Below are positions 46,841 to 56,676 of a stretch of 64,000 bases of DNA, in pieces. The translations under genes and the position numbers were made by a program. This stretch comes from Comamonas phosphati (GTDB taxonomy: Bacteria; Pseudomonadota; Gammaproteobacteria; Burkholderiales; Burkholderiaceae_C). Location: positions 124,001 through 188,000 of the forward strand of contig NZ_BMEU01000004.1 in NCBI RefSeq assembly GCF_014637085.1, given 5' to 3'. The notes below the pieces were generated by a model that searched no databases, was not told the DNA's origin, and was given only the letters and a program-made list of their open reading frames with translations. How positions within the stretch are numbered: the stretch's first letter is position 1; the number at the start of each line of letters is the position of its first letter.

Positions 46841-47209
46841 TCAATGCGCGGCATCCTGGTTGGGCGGGGTGAGCGAGCCCTTGTTCAGCGTGATGTCTAT
46901 GCGTTCCAGCAGAACCAGCAACTGGACTTTGTCGAAGTCGTGGCGCTTTTCCCATTCATGTTCGGCCAGCGGGTGGATATGGCTTTGGTGCGGCAACTGG
47001 CCCCGTGCATCGATCAAGGCGCGCAGGCGGGGCAGGAACACCCACTGCAGCCATTCATGCAGCTGCAGCGTGTCGTACATGAACGGCATGACCGACTCCA
47101 GCGCCTTGGGGCTGGGGGGCGTGCTGGACCAGAGCTTCTGGGTCTGCAATTCGGCTTCGAGCTGCTGCAGGTGCGTCAGCAATTGCTGGTGTGGGTGTTC
47201 GGTGGTCAT
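46841..47209 (-). CDS. YqcC family protein (DUF446)
   Basis: A 122-residue protein of the YqcC/DUF446 type: a helical N-terminus (HQQLLTHLQQLEAELQTQKLW), then FMYDTLQLHEWLQWVFLPRL, the family hallmark. E. coli yqcC lies beside a tRNA pseudouridine synthase gene, but no such neighbour is present here. Function is unknown. It is convergent with aroG. Confidence 0.8.
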   Translation of the reverse strand: MTTEHPHQQLLTHLQQLEAELQTQKLWSSTPPSPKALESVMPFMYDTLQLHEWLQWVFLPRLRALIDARGQLPHQSHIHPLAEHEWEKRHDFDKVQLLVLLERIDITLNKGSLTPPNQDAAH

Positions 47210-47328
47210 GGCGGTCGTCTGCACGGGATATGAAGCAGGGTGCGGCGGCTGAATCGGCTCGCATCCATGCAAAGATTGATCTGGCTCTATGGCGCGGTGA
47301 CCAGGTGGTTGCGCGCGAGCCCTGGCTC

Positions 47329-47356
47329 TTGAGTTGTGGGCTTGCAGTCCTATATT
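47329..47356 (+). promoter_or_regulatory. Sigma-70-like promoter in the 47210-47586 gap
   Basis: TTGAGT (47329-47334), 16 bp, TATATT (47351-47356). It would give the small gene at 47587 a leader of about 220 nt. Apart from this I see nothing supportable in the 377-bp gap. Confidence 0.45.
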
Positions 47357-47586
47357 CAAGAGCGCTGCGGTATGAATCGCTATGGAAAATGGGCTTTCTG
47401 CCGCCAGGGGCGGGCCGGGTTCCTGGTAACCGCTGCGATGTTTTTCAGTGCCCGGCCCGGGATTGCCTGTATCAGTGCAGTCTGCAGCCGCCGGGCTTGC
47501 CACCCATGGCCCTAGGGCTGTAATCGTTGGGTCCGTGGCATCCCCAGGATGGTGCATGGGCCGGCATAACGAACGAGAGGAAATCC

Positions 47587-47904
47587 ATGCGCAATGAAGT
47601 GACAGTAGTGTTAGACGCTGATCGTGAATACCGGGTGGAGACGCAGTCGCTGGCGCCGCTGAGTTCCGAAAATGGCCGCCTCTGGCTCGACAGGCAGTTC
47701 GTGGAGCTGGACTGCGAGCCGCTGCGGGCCACCGGCAAGGTGCTGCTGGCGGACAAGCTGGTGGTCGTGGCGCGCGAGGCGCGCGGCCGTGCCGGGCTGT
47801 TCGATGATGAAGGCTGGCGCAATGCCTATGCATTGGCGGCCCAGGCCGTGCTGTCCAAGCCGCTGATCCGCGTCGACGTGCCCGCGATGTCGATAAGCTA
47901 TTGA
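47587..47904 (+). CDS. Small conserved-looking protein, function unknown
   Basis: This 105-residue frame starts at MRNEVTVVLD behind an excellent site (GAGAGGAAATCC). The product is soluble, with alternating strands in the first 70 residues (VTVVLDADREYRVETQSL, LWLDRQFVELD, KVLLADKLVVVAR) and a C-terminal helix. I recognise no domain. Real-gene evidence is the ribosome site, third-position GC bias and the stop-adjacent repeat and terminator right after it. Confidence 0.6.
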   Translation: MRNEVTVVLDADREYRVETQSLAPLSSENGRLWLDRQFVELDCEPLRATGKVLLADKLVVVAREARGRAGLFDDEGWRNAYALAAQAVLSKPLIRVDVPAMSISY

Positions 47905-47906
47905 TA

Positions 47907-48000
47907 CCCCCTGAGCCGCTGTGCGGCTTCCCCCTGGAAGGGGGACGACATCTTCGCTGCGGGGCGGCCCTTGCTCGATGTCCCTGGCGTGGTTTACGCC
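47907..48000 (+). repeat. Stop-adjacent repeat, copy 7 (after the 47587 gene)
   Basis: CCCCCTGAGCCGCTGTGCGG starts 2 bases after the stop, then CCCCCTGGAAGGGGG and CTTCGCTGCGGGGCGGCCC. Same sense as the gene. Confidence 0.8.
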
Positions 48001-48023
48001 AGTTTTTCAGGGCGTTGATCTCC

Positions 48024-48053
48024 AACACCCGCTGGGTTCAGCGGGTGTTTTTT
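48024..48053 (+). terminator. Rho-independent terminator after copy 7 of the repeat
   Basis: AACACCCGCTG, loop GGTT, CAGCGGGTGTT, then TTTT: a perfect 11-bp stem. Confidence 0.9.
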
Positions 48054-48076
48054 CATCGCCGGGCCGTCCCAAGATG

Positions 48077-48104
48077 AAAAATGCCCCTCCTGGGGGGGGG
48101 GGGC
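48077..48104 (-). terminator. mpl terminator containing a G12 homopolymer
   Basis: On the minus strand a C12 run pairs in part with GGAGGGGC and is followed by ATTTTT. The plus strand reads G12 at 48092-48103. The run length may be unstable or a sequencing artefact. Confidence 0.55.
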
Positions 48105-48143
48105 AGCGACCACACGCCAGTGGGGAGCGTGGGGTGCCTGATT

Positions 48144-49553
<1,410 letters not shown>

Positions 49554-49816
49554 GGGCGGGCATTCTACGGTTGCGCCGGCGCCGCATGGCCGAGCTTGAC
49601 CTTCGGTGCGGCATGCAGAGGTAACGACTTTTGTCAAAACCGTAGCGGCTGACGCTTGTTGCTCCTTTGCTTCAGCCGCAGATGGTCTTGAAAATAAGAT
49701 GTGCAGGGCGTCATGCGCTATGAAAATAGTGAGACTGCAGCACGACCCCGTGCGGGCTGCAAAGGCCTTGTTGCGGGCATGGGCCACAATGCGGTGGATT
49801 GGAGAGTGCAAGCCTT

Positions 49817-50446
49817 ATGAGCCTGGATCAAGTGACTGCCGAAATCGCCCAGACCGCCGCCCGCATGGTGGTGGAAGAGGGGCTGGAATGGGGAGCTGCC
49901 AAGCACCGCGCCGTGCGCCAGCTGGGCCTGCCGGCCCGCTCGGCCCTGCCCGACAACGAGCAGCTCGAGGATGCGGTGCGCGAATACATTGCCCTGTTCT
50001 GCGCCGATACCCAGCCCCAGGAGCTTGCCGCACTGCGCGGGCTGGCACTGGTCTGGATGGAGCGGCTGGCGCAATTTCGCCCTTATATCGCGGGAGCGGT
50101 CTGGCGCGGCACGGCCACGCGCCAGTCCGATATCTATCTGCAGCTGTTCTGCGACGACCCCAAGTCCGCCGAGATCGCGCTGATCAACAACCGTGTGAAC
50201 TACGAGCCCAGCACCGTCACCGGCTTTCACGGCCAGAGCGTGGAGGTATTGAGCATCCACGCCTTTTGCGAGCCGCTGAACGAGGATGTGGGCGTGCACC
50301 TGATGATTTACGACCATGACGATGTGCGCGGCGCGCTCAAGCCCGACGGCCGCGGGCAGAGCCAGCGCGGCGATGCGCAGGCGCTGAGAAAGCGCATGCA
50401 GGACGCCCTGGAGGCATCCCGTGCCGCGGAGTCCGACCATGACTGA
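49817..50446 (+). CDS. Conserved hypothetical protein
   Basis: This 209-residue protein starts MSLDQVTAEIAQTAARMVVEE after a GGAGAG site. It looks cytoplasmic with a helical N-terminal half (~1-95) and a mixed C-terminal half containing RQSDIYLQLFCDDPKSAEIALINNR (shortened: RQSDIYLQLFCDD) and VEVLSIHAF. I do not recognise a named family; a nucleotidyltransferase-like fold is only a guess. It overlaps the TlpA-like gene by 8 bases, so the two are one unit. Confidence 0.7.
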   Translation: MSLDQVTAEIAQTAARMVVEEGLEWGAAKHRAVRQLGLPARSALPDNEQLEDAVREYIALFCADTQPQELAALRGLALVWMERLAQFRPYIAGAVWRGTATRQSDIYLQLFCDDPKSAEIALINNRVNYEPSTVTGFHGQSVEVLSIHAFCEPLNEDVGVHLMIYDHDDVRGALKPDGRGQSQRGDAQALRKRMQDALEASRAAESDHD

Positions 50447-51014
50447 ACAGCACGATCCGCAGACGCCGGATGCCGCGGCCCAGGCCCACTTCGGCGCGCG
50501 CCGCCGCTGGCTCACGGGCGCCGTGGCCGTGGCTGCTGCAGCGGCCGGCGCCGCCGTTGCCTGGAAGCGCAGCCGCCCGCAGGCCATGGGTCCCGGCGCG
50601 GAGCAGCAGCTGTGGGAGCAGCAGCTGCAGACGCCGGACGGCAAGCCCTTCGCCATGGCCGACTGGCGCGGCAAATGGGTGCTGGTCAACTTCTGGGCCA
50701 CCTGGTGCCCGCCCTGCGTCAAGGAAATGCCCATGCTCAGCGAATTCGCGGGGCGCTCCGCACAGCACGGCATCCAGGTGATTGGCCTGGCCGTGGACAA
50801 GGCCGAGGCGGTAGGGCGTTTCCTGGCGCGCCAGCCCGTGCAGTATCCTGTGGCCCTGGCCATGCAGGGCGGCCTGGGGCTGACGCGTGCCCTGGGCAAT
50901 CTGCAGGGGGGATTGCCTTTTACGGTCCTGATCGATCCGAAGGGGATCGTGCGGCAACGTAAAATAGGCGAGCTGTCCAGCGAAGATCTTGCAGATTGGA
51001 GCCTGAAACGGTGA
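50439..51014 (+). CDS. TlpA-like membrane-anchored thioredoxin
   Basis: The 191-residue protein has an N-terminal signal anchor (~24-42, after RRRW) and a periplasmic thioredoxin domain with the active site WATWCPPCVKEMP (~84) and the cis-Pro GGLPFTVLID (~160). Proteins of this TlpA/ResA type reduce or oxidise extracytoplasmic thiols, for example in cytochrome c maturation. The partner is unknown. Confidence 0.88.
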   Translation: MTEQHDPQTPDAAAQAHFGARRRWLTGAVAVAAAAAGAAVAWKRSRPQAMGPGAEQQLWEQQLQTPDGKPFAMADWRGKWVLVNFWATWCPPCVKEMPMLSEFAGRSAQHGIQVIGLAVDKAEAVGRFLARQPVQYPVALAMQGGLGLTRALGNLQGGLPFTVLIDPKGIVRQRKIGELSSEDLADWSLKR

Positions 51015-51099
51015 TCTTGCCGCCAGGTAGCCGTCGGAAAGATGTTTGGAATGCGCAATTCCATAATGATGTTGGTGAAAAATGTGTGCGAATGCACGC

Positions 51100-51134
51100 A
51101 ATAGGGCGAAATTGAGGTAAATTCGCGCCCTATT
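51100..51134. promoter_or_regulatory. Inverted repeat in the accB leader
   Basis: AATAGGGCG (51100-51108) and CGCCCTATT (51126-51134) flank the AT-rich segment AAATTGAGGTAAATT, ending 25 bases before the accB ATG. It could be an operator at the accB promoter or a weak terminator of the upstream gene. Confidence 0.5.
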
Positions 51135-51159
51135 TAGTTTCTAAGCCGCTGGAGCTCCC

Positions 51160-51603
51160 ATGGATTTGCGAAAACTCAAGACCCTCATTGATCTGGTGTC
51201 CGAATCGAATGTTTCGGAACTGGAGATCACCGAAGCAGAGGGCAAGGTCCGTATCGTCAAGAGCGATGGCGCGGTCGTGCAGCAGTATGTGGCGGCGCCC
51301 ATGATGGCCGCTCCCGTGGCTGTAGCTGCTCCCGCCGTTGCCGCGGCTCCTGCAGTTGCCCAGTTGGAAGGCCATGTGGTCAAGTCGCCCATGGTCGGCA
51401 CGTTCTACCGCGCCTCCAGCCCCGGCGCCAAGCCTTTCGTTGACGTGGGCAGTCAGGTCAAGGAAGGCGAAACGATCTGCATCGTGGAAGCGATGAAGAT
51501 TCTCAACGAGATCGAAGCCGACAAGAGCGGCACCGTAGTGCGCATCCTGGGCGAGAACGGCCAGGCTGTCGAATACGGTCAACCCCTGTTTGTGATCGAG
51601 TGA
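51160..51603 (+). CDS. accB: Acetyl-CoA carboxylase biotin carboxyl carrier protein
   Basis: AccB carries the biotin that shuttles CO2 in the first step of fatty acid synthesis. The 147-residue protein has a conserved N-terminal helix region, an Ala/Pro/Val linker (~44-68) and the biotinyl domain with EAMKILNE; K113 is the biotinylated residue. accC follows after 207 bases, wider than usual because of a repeat. Confidence 0.95.
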   Translation: MDLRKLKTLIDLVSESNVSELEITEAEGKVRIVKSDGAVVQQYVAAPMMAAPVAVAAPAVAAAPAVAQLEGHVVKSPMVGTFYRASSPGAKPFVDVGSQVKEGETICIVEAMKILNEIEADKSGTVVRILGENGQAVEYGQPLFVIE

Positions 51604-51678
51604 TGGGCTTGAGGCGTTGCTGGCTGCCCGCAGCCCGACGCCGAGGCGTGCCCGCCATGGGCGGCGCGACTGAGTTGT

Positions 51679-51756
51679 ATTTGCGCGAACAGCAGGGCAT
51701 GAAAGGCGTTTCCATGGGATCAATGCCTTGCCCGGACTGGATTTGCGCAAGTCGTG
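51679..51756. repeat. Dispersed palindromic element in the accB-accC spacer
   Basis: TTGCGCGAACAGCAGGGCATG at the left and CTTGCCCGGACTGGATTTGCG then CAAGTCGTG at the right match the element at 2480-2555, the right end best. It may form a hairpin between two cistrons whose products are needed in a defined ratio. Confidence 0.55.
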
Positions 51757-51810
51757 AGTCATTGGCAGTGGCCTGTGCCCCGGTGCAGGCGCCAAGCTGC
51801 GAGGAACTTC

Positions 51811-53169
51811 ATGTTTAAGAAAATTTTGGTTGCCAACCGGGGCGAGATCGCCCTGCGCATCCAGCGCGCTTGCCGCGAACTGGGTATCAAGGCGGTGATG
51901 GTGTATTCCGAAGCCGACCGCGATGCCAAGTACGTCAAGCTGGCCGACGAGGCCGTGTGCATCGGCCCGGCTCCCTCCCCGCTGTCCTACCTCAACATGC
52001 CGGCCATCATTTCGGCCGCCGAGGTGACCGATGCGGAAGCCATCCACCCCGGCTACGGCTTTCTGAGCGAGAACGCCGACTTCGCCGAGCGCGTGGAAAA
52101 GAGCGGCTTCACCTTCATCGGCCCGACGCCCGAGAACATCCGCACCATGGGTGACAAGGTCTCGGCCAAGCAGTCCATGATCAAGGCCGGCGTGCCCTGC
52201 GTGCCCGGTTCCGACGGCGAGCTGCCCGACGACCCGGCCCTGATCAAGCGCATCGCCAAGGCCATCGGCTATCCGGTGATCATCAAGGCCTCCGGCGGCG
52301 GCGGCGGCCGCGGCATGCGCGTGGTGCACACCGAGGCCGCGCTGATCAATGCCGTGCAGATGACCAAGGCCGAGGCTGCCGCAGCCTTCGGCAACCCGGC
52401 CGTCTACATGGAGAAGTACCTGCAGAATCCGCGCCACGTGGAAATCCAGGTGCTGGCCGATACCTACAAGAATGCGGTCTACCTGGGCGAGCGCGACTGC
52501 TCCATGCAGCGCCGCCACCAGAAGGTGATCGAGGAAGCTCCGGCCCCCGGCATTCCCCGCCGCCTGATCGAGAAGATCGGCGAGCGCTGCGTGGCTGCCT
52601 GCAAGAAGATCGGCTATCGCGGCGCGGGCACCTTCGAGTTCCTCTACGAAAACGGCGAGTTCTACTTCATCGAGATGAACACCCGCGTGCAGGTGGAGCA
52701 CCCGATCTCGGAGCTGGTCACCGGGGTGGACATCGTGCGCACCCAGATCATGATCGCAGCCGGCGAGAAGCTGCCGTTCATGCAGCGCCAGGTCGAGTTC
52801 AAGGGCCATGCCATCGAATGCCGCGTGAATGCGGAGGACCCCTACAAGTTCATTCCCTCGCCCGGCCGCATCAGCATGTGGCATGCCCCCGGCGGCCCCG
52901 GCGTGCGCGTGGACTCGCATGTGTACAGCAACTACTTCGTGCCGCCCAACTACGACTCCATGATCGGCAAGATCATCACCTATGGCGACACGCGCGAGCA
53001 GGCCATTGCCCGCATGCGCACGGCCCTGCTGGAGACGGTGGTGGAAGGCATCAACACCAACATTCCCTTGCACCAGGACCTGATGGTGGATGCCAAGTTC
53101 ATCGAAGGCGGCACCAACATCCACTATCTGGAAGAGTGGCTGACGCACCGCAATACCAACAAGCGATGA
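51811..53169 (+). CDS. accC: Acetyl-CoA carboxylase biotin carboxylase subunit
   Basis: AccC carboxylates the biotin on AccB using ATP and bicarbonate. The 452-residue ATP-grasp protein begins [17 protein letters not shown] and shows [12 protein letters not shown] (~160), HVEIQVL (~209), the [12 protein letters not shown] loop (~230) and [11 protein letters not shown] (~288). GAGGAA lies 7 bases before the ATG. accA and accD are elsewhere, as usual. Confidence 0.96.
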   Translation: MFKKILVANRGEIALRIQRACRELGIKAVMVYSEADRDAKYVKLADEAVCIGPAPSPLSYLNMPAIISAAEVTDAEAIHPGYGFLSENADFAERVEKSGFTFIGPTPENIRTMGDKVSAKQSMIKAGVPCVPGSDGELPDDPALIKRIAKAIGYPVIIKASGGGGGRGMRVVHTEAALINAVQMTKAEAAAAFGNPAVYMEKYLQNPRHVEIQVLADTYKNAVYLGERDCSMQRRHQKVIEEAPAPGIPRRLIEKIGERCVAACKKIGYRGAGTFEFLYENGEFYFIEMNTRVQVEHPISELVTGVDIVRTQIMIAAGEKLPFMQRQVEFKGHAIECRVNAEDPYKFIPSPGRISMWHAPGGPGVRVDSHVYSNYFVPPNYDSMIGKIITYGDTREQAIARMRTALLETVVEGINTNIPLHQDLMVDAKFIEGGTNIHYLEEWLTHRNTNKR

Positions 53170-53202
53170 GCCGGCGGCGGCTGCCAGCGCTGCTGTGATA
53201 TT

Positions 53203-53471
53203 AAAACGTGTTCACGATCTCCTCGGCATCGCGCCAGTGCCTTTGCGGGATGGGATGCTAGGCGCGGCTCGCAGCCAATAGCCTTGCTATTGGCAAGAGT
53301 CGCAACACCGCAGACCGCCCGCAAAGGCGCTGGCCCGAAGGGTTGGGGCGAAATCGGGCGATTTCTTCGCGCTGACTCCTGCTTGCACCCCGGTGCAAGC
53401 GGCGAGCCATCGCTTCGAACTCATCCCGATTGCGCCCCAACGCGACACCGTAGAGATCGTGAATACGTTCT
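53203..53471 (-). repeat. 269-bp MITE-like element, copy C (inverted)
   Basis: Same length as copies A and B but in opposite orientation and more diverged; the outer ends read AAAACGTGTTCACGATCTC and GAGATCGTGAATACGTTCT. It fills most of the 359-bp gap between accC and prmA. Confidence 0.85.
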
Positions 53472-53528
53472 TATGCTGGCTTCTGGCAACGGAGGCCGGC
53501 ATTTTCGTTTTTCAGGAAAGGATGGCCC

Positions 53529-54419
53529 ATGTTCGAGCTGAGCCTGTTGTGCCCGGAGGACCGGGTTGAAACCATCAGCGACGCGCTGGACGCACTGGAC
53601 GCACTGAGCGTCTCGGTGGAAGACGCCGATGCGCAAACCGAGGCCGAGCAGGCCCTGTTCGGCGAGCCCGGCATGCCGCCGCCCAAGGAGGGTTGGCAGC
53701 GCAGCCGCGTGATCGCGCTGTTCCCCGGCGAAGAGGCGGCCCGTGAAGCCTGCGCGCTGCTGGAGCCGCAGGATTTCTTTGTCGGCTGCTCGGAGCTGGC
53801 CGTCAAACCGGTGCCCGAGCAGGACTGGGTGCGCCTGACGCAATCGCAGTTCGCGCCCGTGGACATCACGCCCGAGTTCTGGATCGTGCCGAGCTGGCAC
53901 GAGCTGCCCGAGCAGGCCAAGGTCAGCATCCGCCTCGATCCGGGCCTGGCCTTCGGCACCGGCACGCATCCCACCACGCGCATGTGCTTGCGCTGGATTG
54001 CACGCCAGGGCGCCGGCAGTCTGGGCCGTACGCTGGACTACGGCTGCGGCTCGGGCATTCTGGCCATCGGTGCCGCCAAGTTCGGCGCGACGGAAATCGA
54101 TGCCGTGGACATCGACCCCGCGGCCGTGGAGTCCACCAACTACAACGCCAGCGCCAACCATGTGCAGCTCAAGTCGGGCCTGCCGGAGGCTGTCGATGGC
54201 GAGTACCGGACCGTGCTGGCCAACATCCTGGCCACGCCGCTGAAGGTGCTGGCCCCGCTGCTGTGCGGCCGCGTCGCGGCGGGCGGCCGCCTGGTGCTGG
54301 CCGGTATCCTGGAGCGCCAGGCCGACGAGCTCAAGGAGGCGTATGCGCCTTACCTGCAGCTGCAAGTGGCCGACAGCGAGGACGGCTGGATTCTGATGAC
54401 GGCGCAGCGCGCGGCCTGA
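53529..54419 (+). CDS. prmA: Ribosomal protein L11 methyltransferase
   Basis: PrmA trimethylates ribosomal protein L11 with SAM. The 296-residue protein has the family N-terminal domain (FELSLLCPEDRVETISDAL), the linker DPGLAFGTGTHPTTRMCL (~138) and SAM motifs LDYGCGSGILAIGA (~172) and VLANILATPL (~230). AGGAAAGGA precedes the ATG. The accBC-prmA order is common in betaproteobacteria. Confidence 0.94.
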   Translation: MFELSLLCPEDRVETISDALDALDALSVSVEDADAQTEAEQALFGEPGMPPPKEGWQRSRVIALFPGEEAAREACALLEPQDFFVGCSELAVKPVPEQDWVRLTQSQFAPVDITPEFWIVPSWHELPEQAKVSIRLDPGLAFGTGTHPTTRMCLRWIARQGAGSLGRTLDYGCGSGILAIGAAKFGATEIDAVDIDPAAVESTNYNASANHVQLKSGLPEAVDGEYRTVLANILATPLKVLAPLLCGRVAAGGRLVLAGILERQADELKEAYAPYLQLQVADSEDGWILMTAQRAA

Positions 54420-54445
54420 TCGCCGAGCGTGAGTTAGCCGTATGC

Positions 54446-54474
54446 GGGTTCGCCCCCCGATTCCTGGCGAACCC
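54446..54474 (+). other. Hairpin between prmA and the DUF3426 gene
   Basis: GGGTTCGCC (54446-54454) pairs exactly with GGCGAACCC (54466-54474). There is no T-run, so termination is doubtful. Confidence 0.45.
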
Positions 54475-54500
54475 ATGCGTCTGCCTACAATTGCCAATCG

Positions 54501-55619
54501 ATGACCCAGATCACCCGTTGCCCTTCCTGTGGAACCCGCTTCAAAGTGGTGGCCGATCAGCTGCGCATTTCGCAAGGCTGGGTGCGCTGTGGCGTCTGCC
54601 AGAATGTTTTCGACGCCTCGCTGGACCTGCTGGAGTTGCCCGACGCGGTGCTGTTCAATGCCGCAGCCAAGGCCGCGGCCGCCGAAGCTTCGCAGCCGGC
54701 TCGGCCGCCAAGCGCAAACGCCGCTGTGCGGGAGACGCAGTCCTTCGGTGTGGCGGCCAAGCCTGTAGCGGATGGCGAGGAGCGGCAGCCCTCGGGCCAC
54801 GAGCCTTTTCTCGAATCATTGTTCGAGCCCTCGTTGGCCGATCAGGCCGGGTCCTGGCGCAGGCCCGAGGTGCCGCAAGACCCTGTGGCGCCGGAGCCGC
54901 GGGACGATGCGTCCTCGATGGCCGCCGCCGTGCCGGATGCGGAGCCGGCAGGCGAGCCCTTGTTTGCTCCCTCGTCCGCATTTGCCGGCGATGCGCAGCG
55001 TGCGCGCCGCCAGGTCGAGGCCGAGCAGGAGGAGGATGGCGATGCGGATGGCCCGGAGTTCGGGACCGGCGAGGCCGGGCAAGCATTGCCGGCTGCGCAA
55101 GCCGAGCCCGGCTTTGTGCGCCAGGCCCGCCGCAAGGCCTTCTGGCACAGCGCGGCAGTGCGCGGCATGTTGCTGCTGGGCTGCATGATGGCCGTGGGCG
55201 GCCTGGCCACGCAGATGCTGTGGCATAGGCGCGATGCGCTGGCCGTGCAGTATCCGTCGCTGCAGCCGGTGCTGCGCACCCTGTGTCTCGCCGCGGGCTG
55301 CAAGCTGCAGGCGCGCCGCGAGATTTCGGATGTGGTCATCAGCAGCTCCGGCTTCAAGCAGCTGCCGGGCCAGCGCCAATACCTGTGGAGCCTGAGCCTG
55401 GAAAACCGCTCCGAAGTGCCGGTAGCGATGCCAGTGGCGGAGCTGACGCTTACCGATGCTCAGGACAGGCCCCTGCTGCGCCGCGTGGTCGAGCTGGTGC
55501 CCCTGGGCGCGCCCGCGCAGCTGCGCGGACACGAGGAATGGGGCGTCAGCGTGCCCGTGCAGGTGCAGGAACTGGCCGTGCCCGTGGCGGGCTACCGCGC
55601 CCTGGTTTTTTATCCCTAA
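54501..55619 (+). CDS. Zinc-ribbon membrane protein, DUF3426
   Basis: The 372-residue protein starts with an MJ0042-type zinc ribbon (CPSCGTRFKV ... VRCGVCQNVFDA), then a long Ala/Glu/Pro-rich disordered region (~50-210), one membrane segment (~218-235, LLLGCMMAVGGLATQML) and a C-terminal extracytoplasmic DUF3426 domain. Function is unknown; such proteins regularly lie next to prmA. TACAAT is 9 bases before the ATG, without a ribosome site. Confidence 0.85.
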   Translation: MTQITRCPSCGTRFKVVADQLRISQGWVRCGVCQNVFDASLDLLELPDAVLFNAAAKAAAAEASQPARPPSANAAVRETQSFGVAAKPVADGEERQPSGHEPFLESLFEPSLADQAGSWRRPEVPQDPVAPEPRDDASSMAAAVPDAEPAGEPLFAPSSAFAGDAQRARRQVEAEQEEDGDADGPEFGTGEAGQALPAAQAEPGFVRQARRKAFWHSAAVRGMLLLGCMMAVGGLATQMLWHRRDALAVQYPSLQPVLRTLCLAAGCKLQARREISDVVISSSGFKQLPGQRQYLWSLSLENRSEVPVAMPVAELTLTDAQDRPLLRRVVELVPLGAPAQLRGHEEWGVSVPVQVQELAVPVAGYRALVFYP

Positions 55620-55643
55620 TTTCAAAAGAAAGCGAACAACATC

Positions 55644-56546
55644 ATGGCCGCTTTGATCTGCGGATCGCTGGCATTCGACAACATCATGACCTTCAACGGT
55701 CGTTTTGCGGACCAGATCCTTCCCGACCAGCTGCATATCCTCAACGTGTCGTTTCTGGTGCCCACGCTGCGCCGCGACTTCGGTGGTTGCGCCGGCAATA
55801 TCGCCTACAGCCTGAGGCTGCTGGGCGGCGATGCCTGGCCCATGGCCATGGTGGGCAGCGACGGTGCCGGCTATGTCGGCCACCTGCGGGCGCAGGGCAT
55901 CGAGACGGCCCATGTGGGCCAGTTGCAGGACACGCATACGGCCCAGTGCATGATCATGACGGACCGCGACAACAACCAGATCACGGCCTTCCACCCCGGT
56001 GCCATGATGCAGGCGCACGGGAACGTGATCACGCCCGAGATGGCCGAGCAGGTCAAGGTCGGCATCATCGCGCCCGACGGCCGTCAGGCCATGATCGAGC
56101 ATGCTGCCCAGTTCGAGGCGGCCGGTATTCCGTTCGTCTTCGATCCAGGCCAGGGCCTGCCCATGTTCAACGGCGACGAGCTCAAGGCCTTTGTCGAGCA
56201 GGCCGACTGGGTGGCCGTCAATGACTACGAAGCCAGGATGCTGTGCGAGCGCACGGGCTGGAGCCTGGACGAGATTTCGCGCCAGGTCCGCGGCCTGATC
56301 GTCACGCTGGGTGCGCAGGGCTGCGAAGTCTGGGAGGGCGGCAGCAAGACGGCGGTGGCATCCGTCAAGCCGGCGGCGATCGTGGATCCCACGGGCTGTG
56401 GCGATGCCTGGCGCGGTGCTCTGCTGTTCGGCCTGGAGCGCGGCTGGGATCTGGTGCGCTGCGCTGAGCTGGGCAACCGCATGGGCGCGTTGAAGATCGC
56501 TCACCGCGGCCCGCAGAACTACGTGCTGGATTTCGCCCGGCCGTAG
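55644..56546 (+). CDS. PfkB family carbohydrate/nucleoside kinase
   Basis: A 300-residue ribokinase-like enzyme. The N-terminal GSLAFDNIMTFNGRF, the GGCAGNIAYSL region (~45) and the C-terminal catalytic signature DPTGCGDAWRGALLF (Asp base in GCGD, ~250) are visible. The motif reads GCGD where GAGD is common, which keeps the base. Adenosine or sugar could be the substrate. It follows the DUF3426 gene by 24 bases. Confidence 0.85.
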   Translation: MAALICGSLAFDNIMTFNGRFADQILPDQLHILNVSFLVPTLRRDFGGCAGNIAYSLRLLGGDAWPMAMVGSDGAGYVGHLRAQGIETAHVGQLQDTHTAQCMIMTDRDNNQITAFHPGAMMQAHGNVITPEMAEQVKVGIIAPDGRQAMIEHAAQFEAAGIPFVFDPGQGLPMFNGDELKAFVEQADWVAVNDYEARMLCERTGWSLDEISRQVRGLIVTLGAQGCEVWEGGSKTAVASVKPAAIVDPTGCGDAWRGALLFGLERGWDLVRCAELGNRMGALKIAHRGPQNYVLDFARP

Positions 56547-56601
56547 GCCCAACGGTTTCGTCGGTCCTGTTGAAGGGGCCGGCCGGCAGCGATCGCGCCA
56601 T

Positions 56602-56636
56602 AAAAAAACCGGCTCTTGCATAAGGCCGGTTTTTTT
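56602..56636. terminator. Bidirectional terminator
   Basis: AAAAAAACCGGC pairs with GCCGGTTTTTTT across a short loop. It separates the convergent PfkB kinase and histone-like genes. Confidence 0.92.
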
Positions 56637-56676
56637 GCGCCCCGACGAACCGCGGGGCAGGCAAGACCTGGATGGC

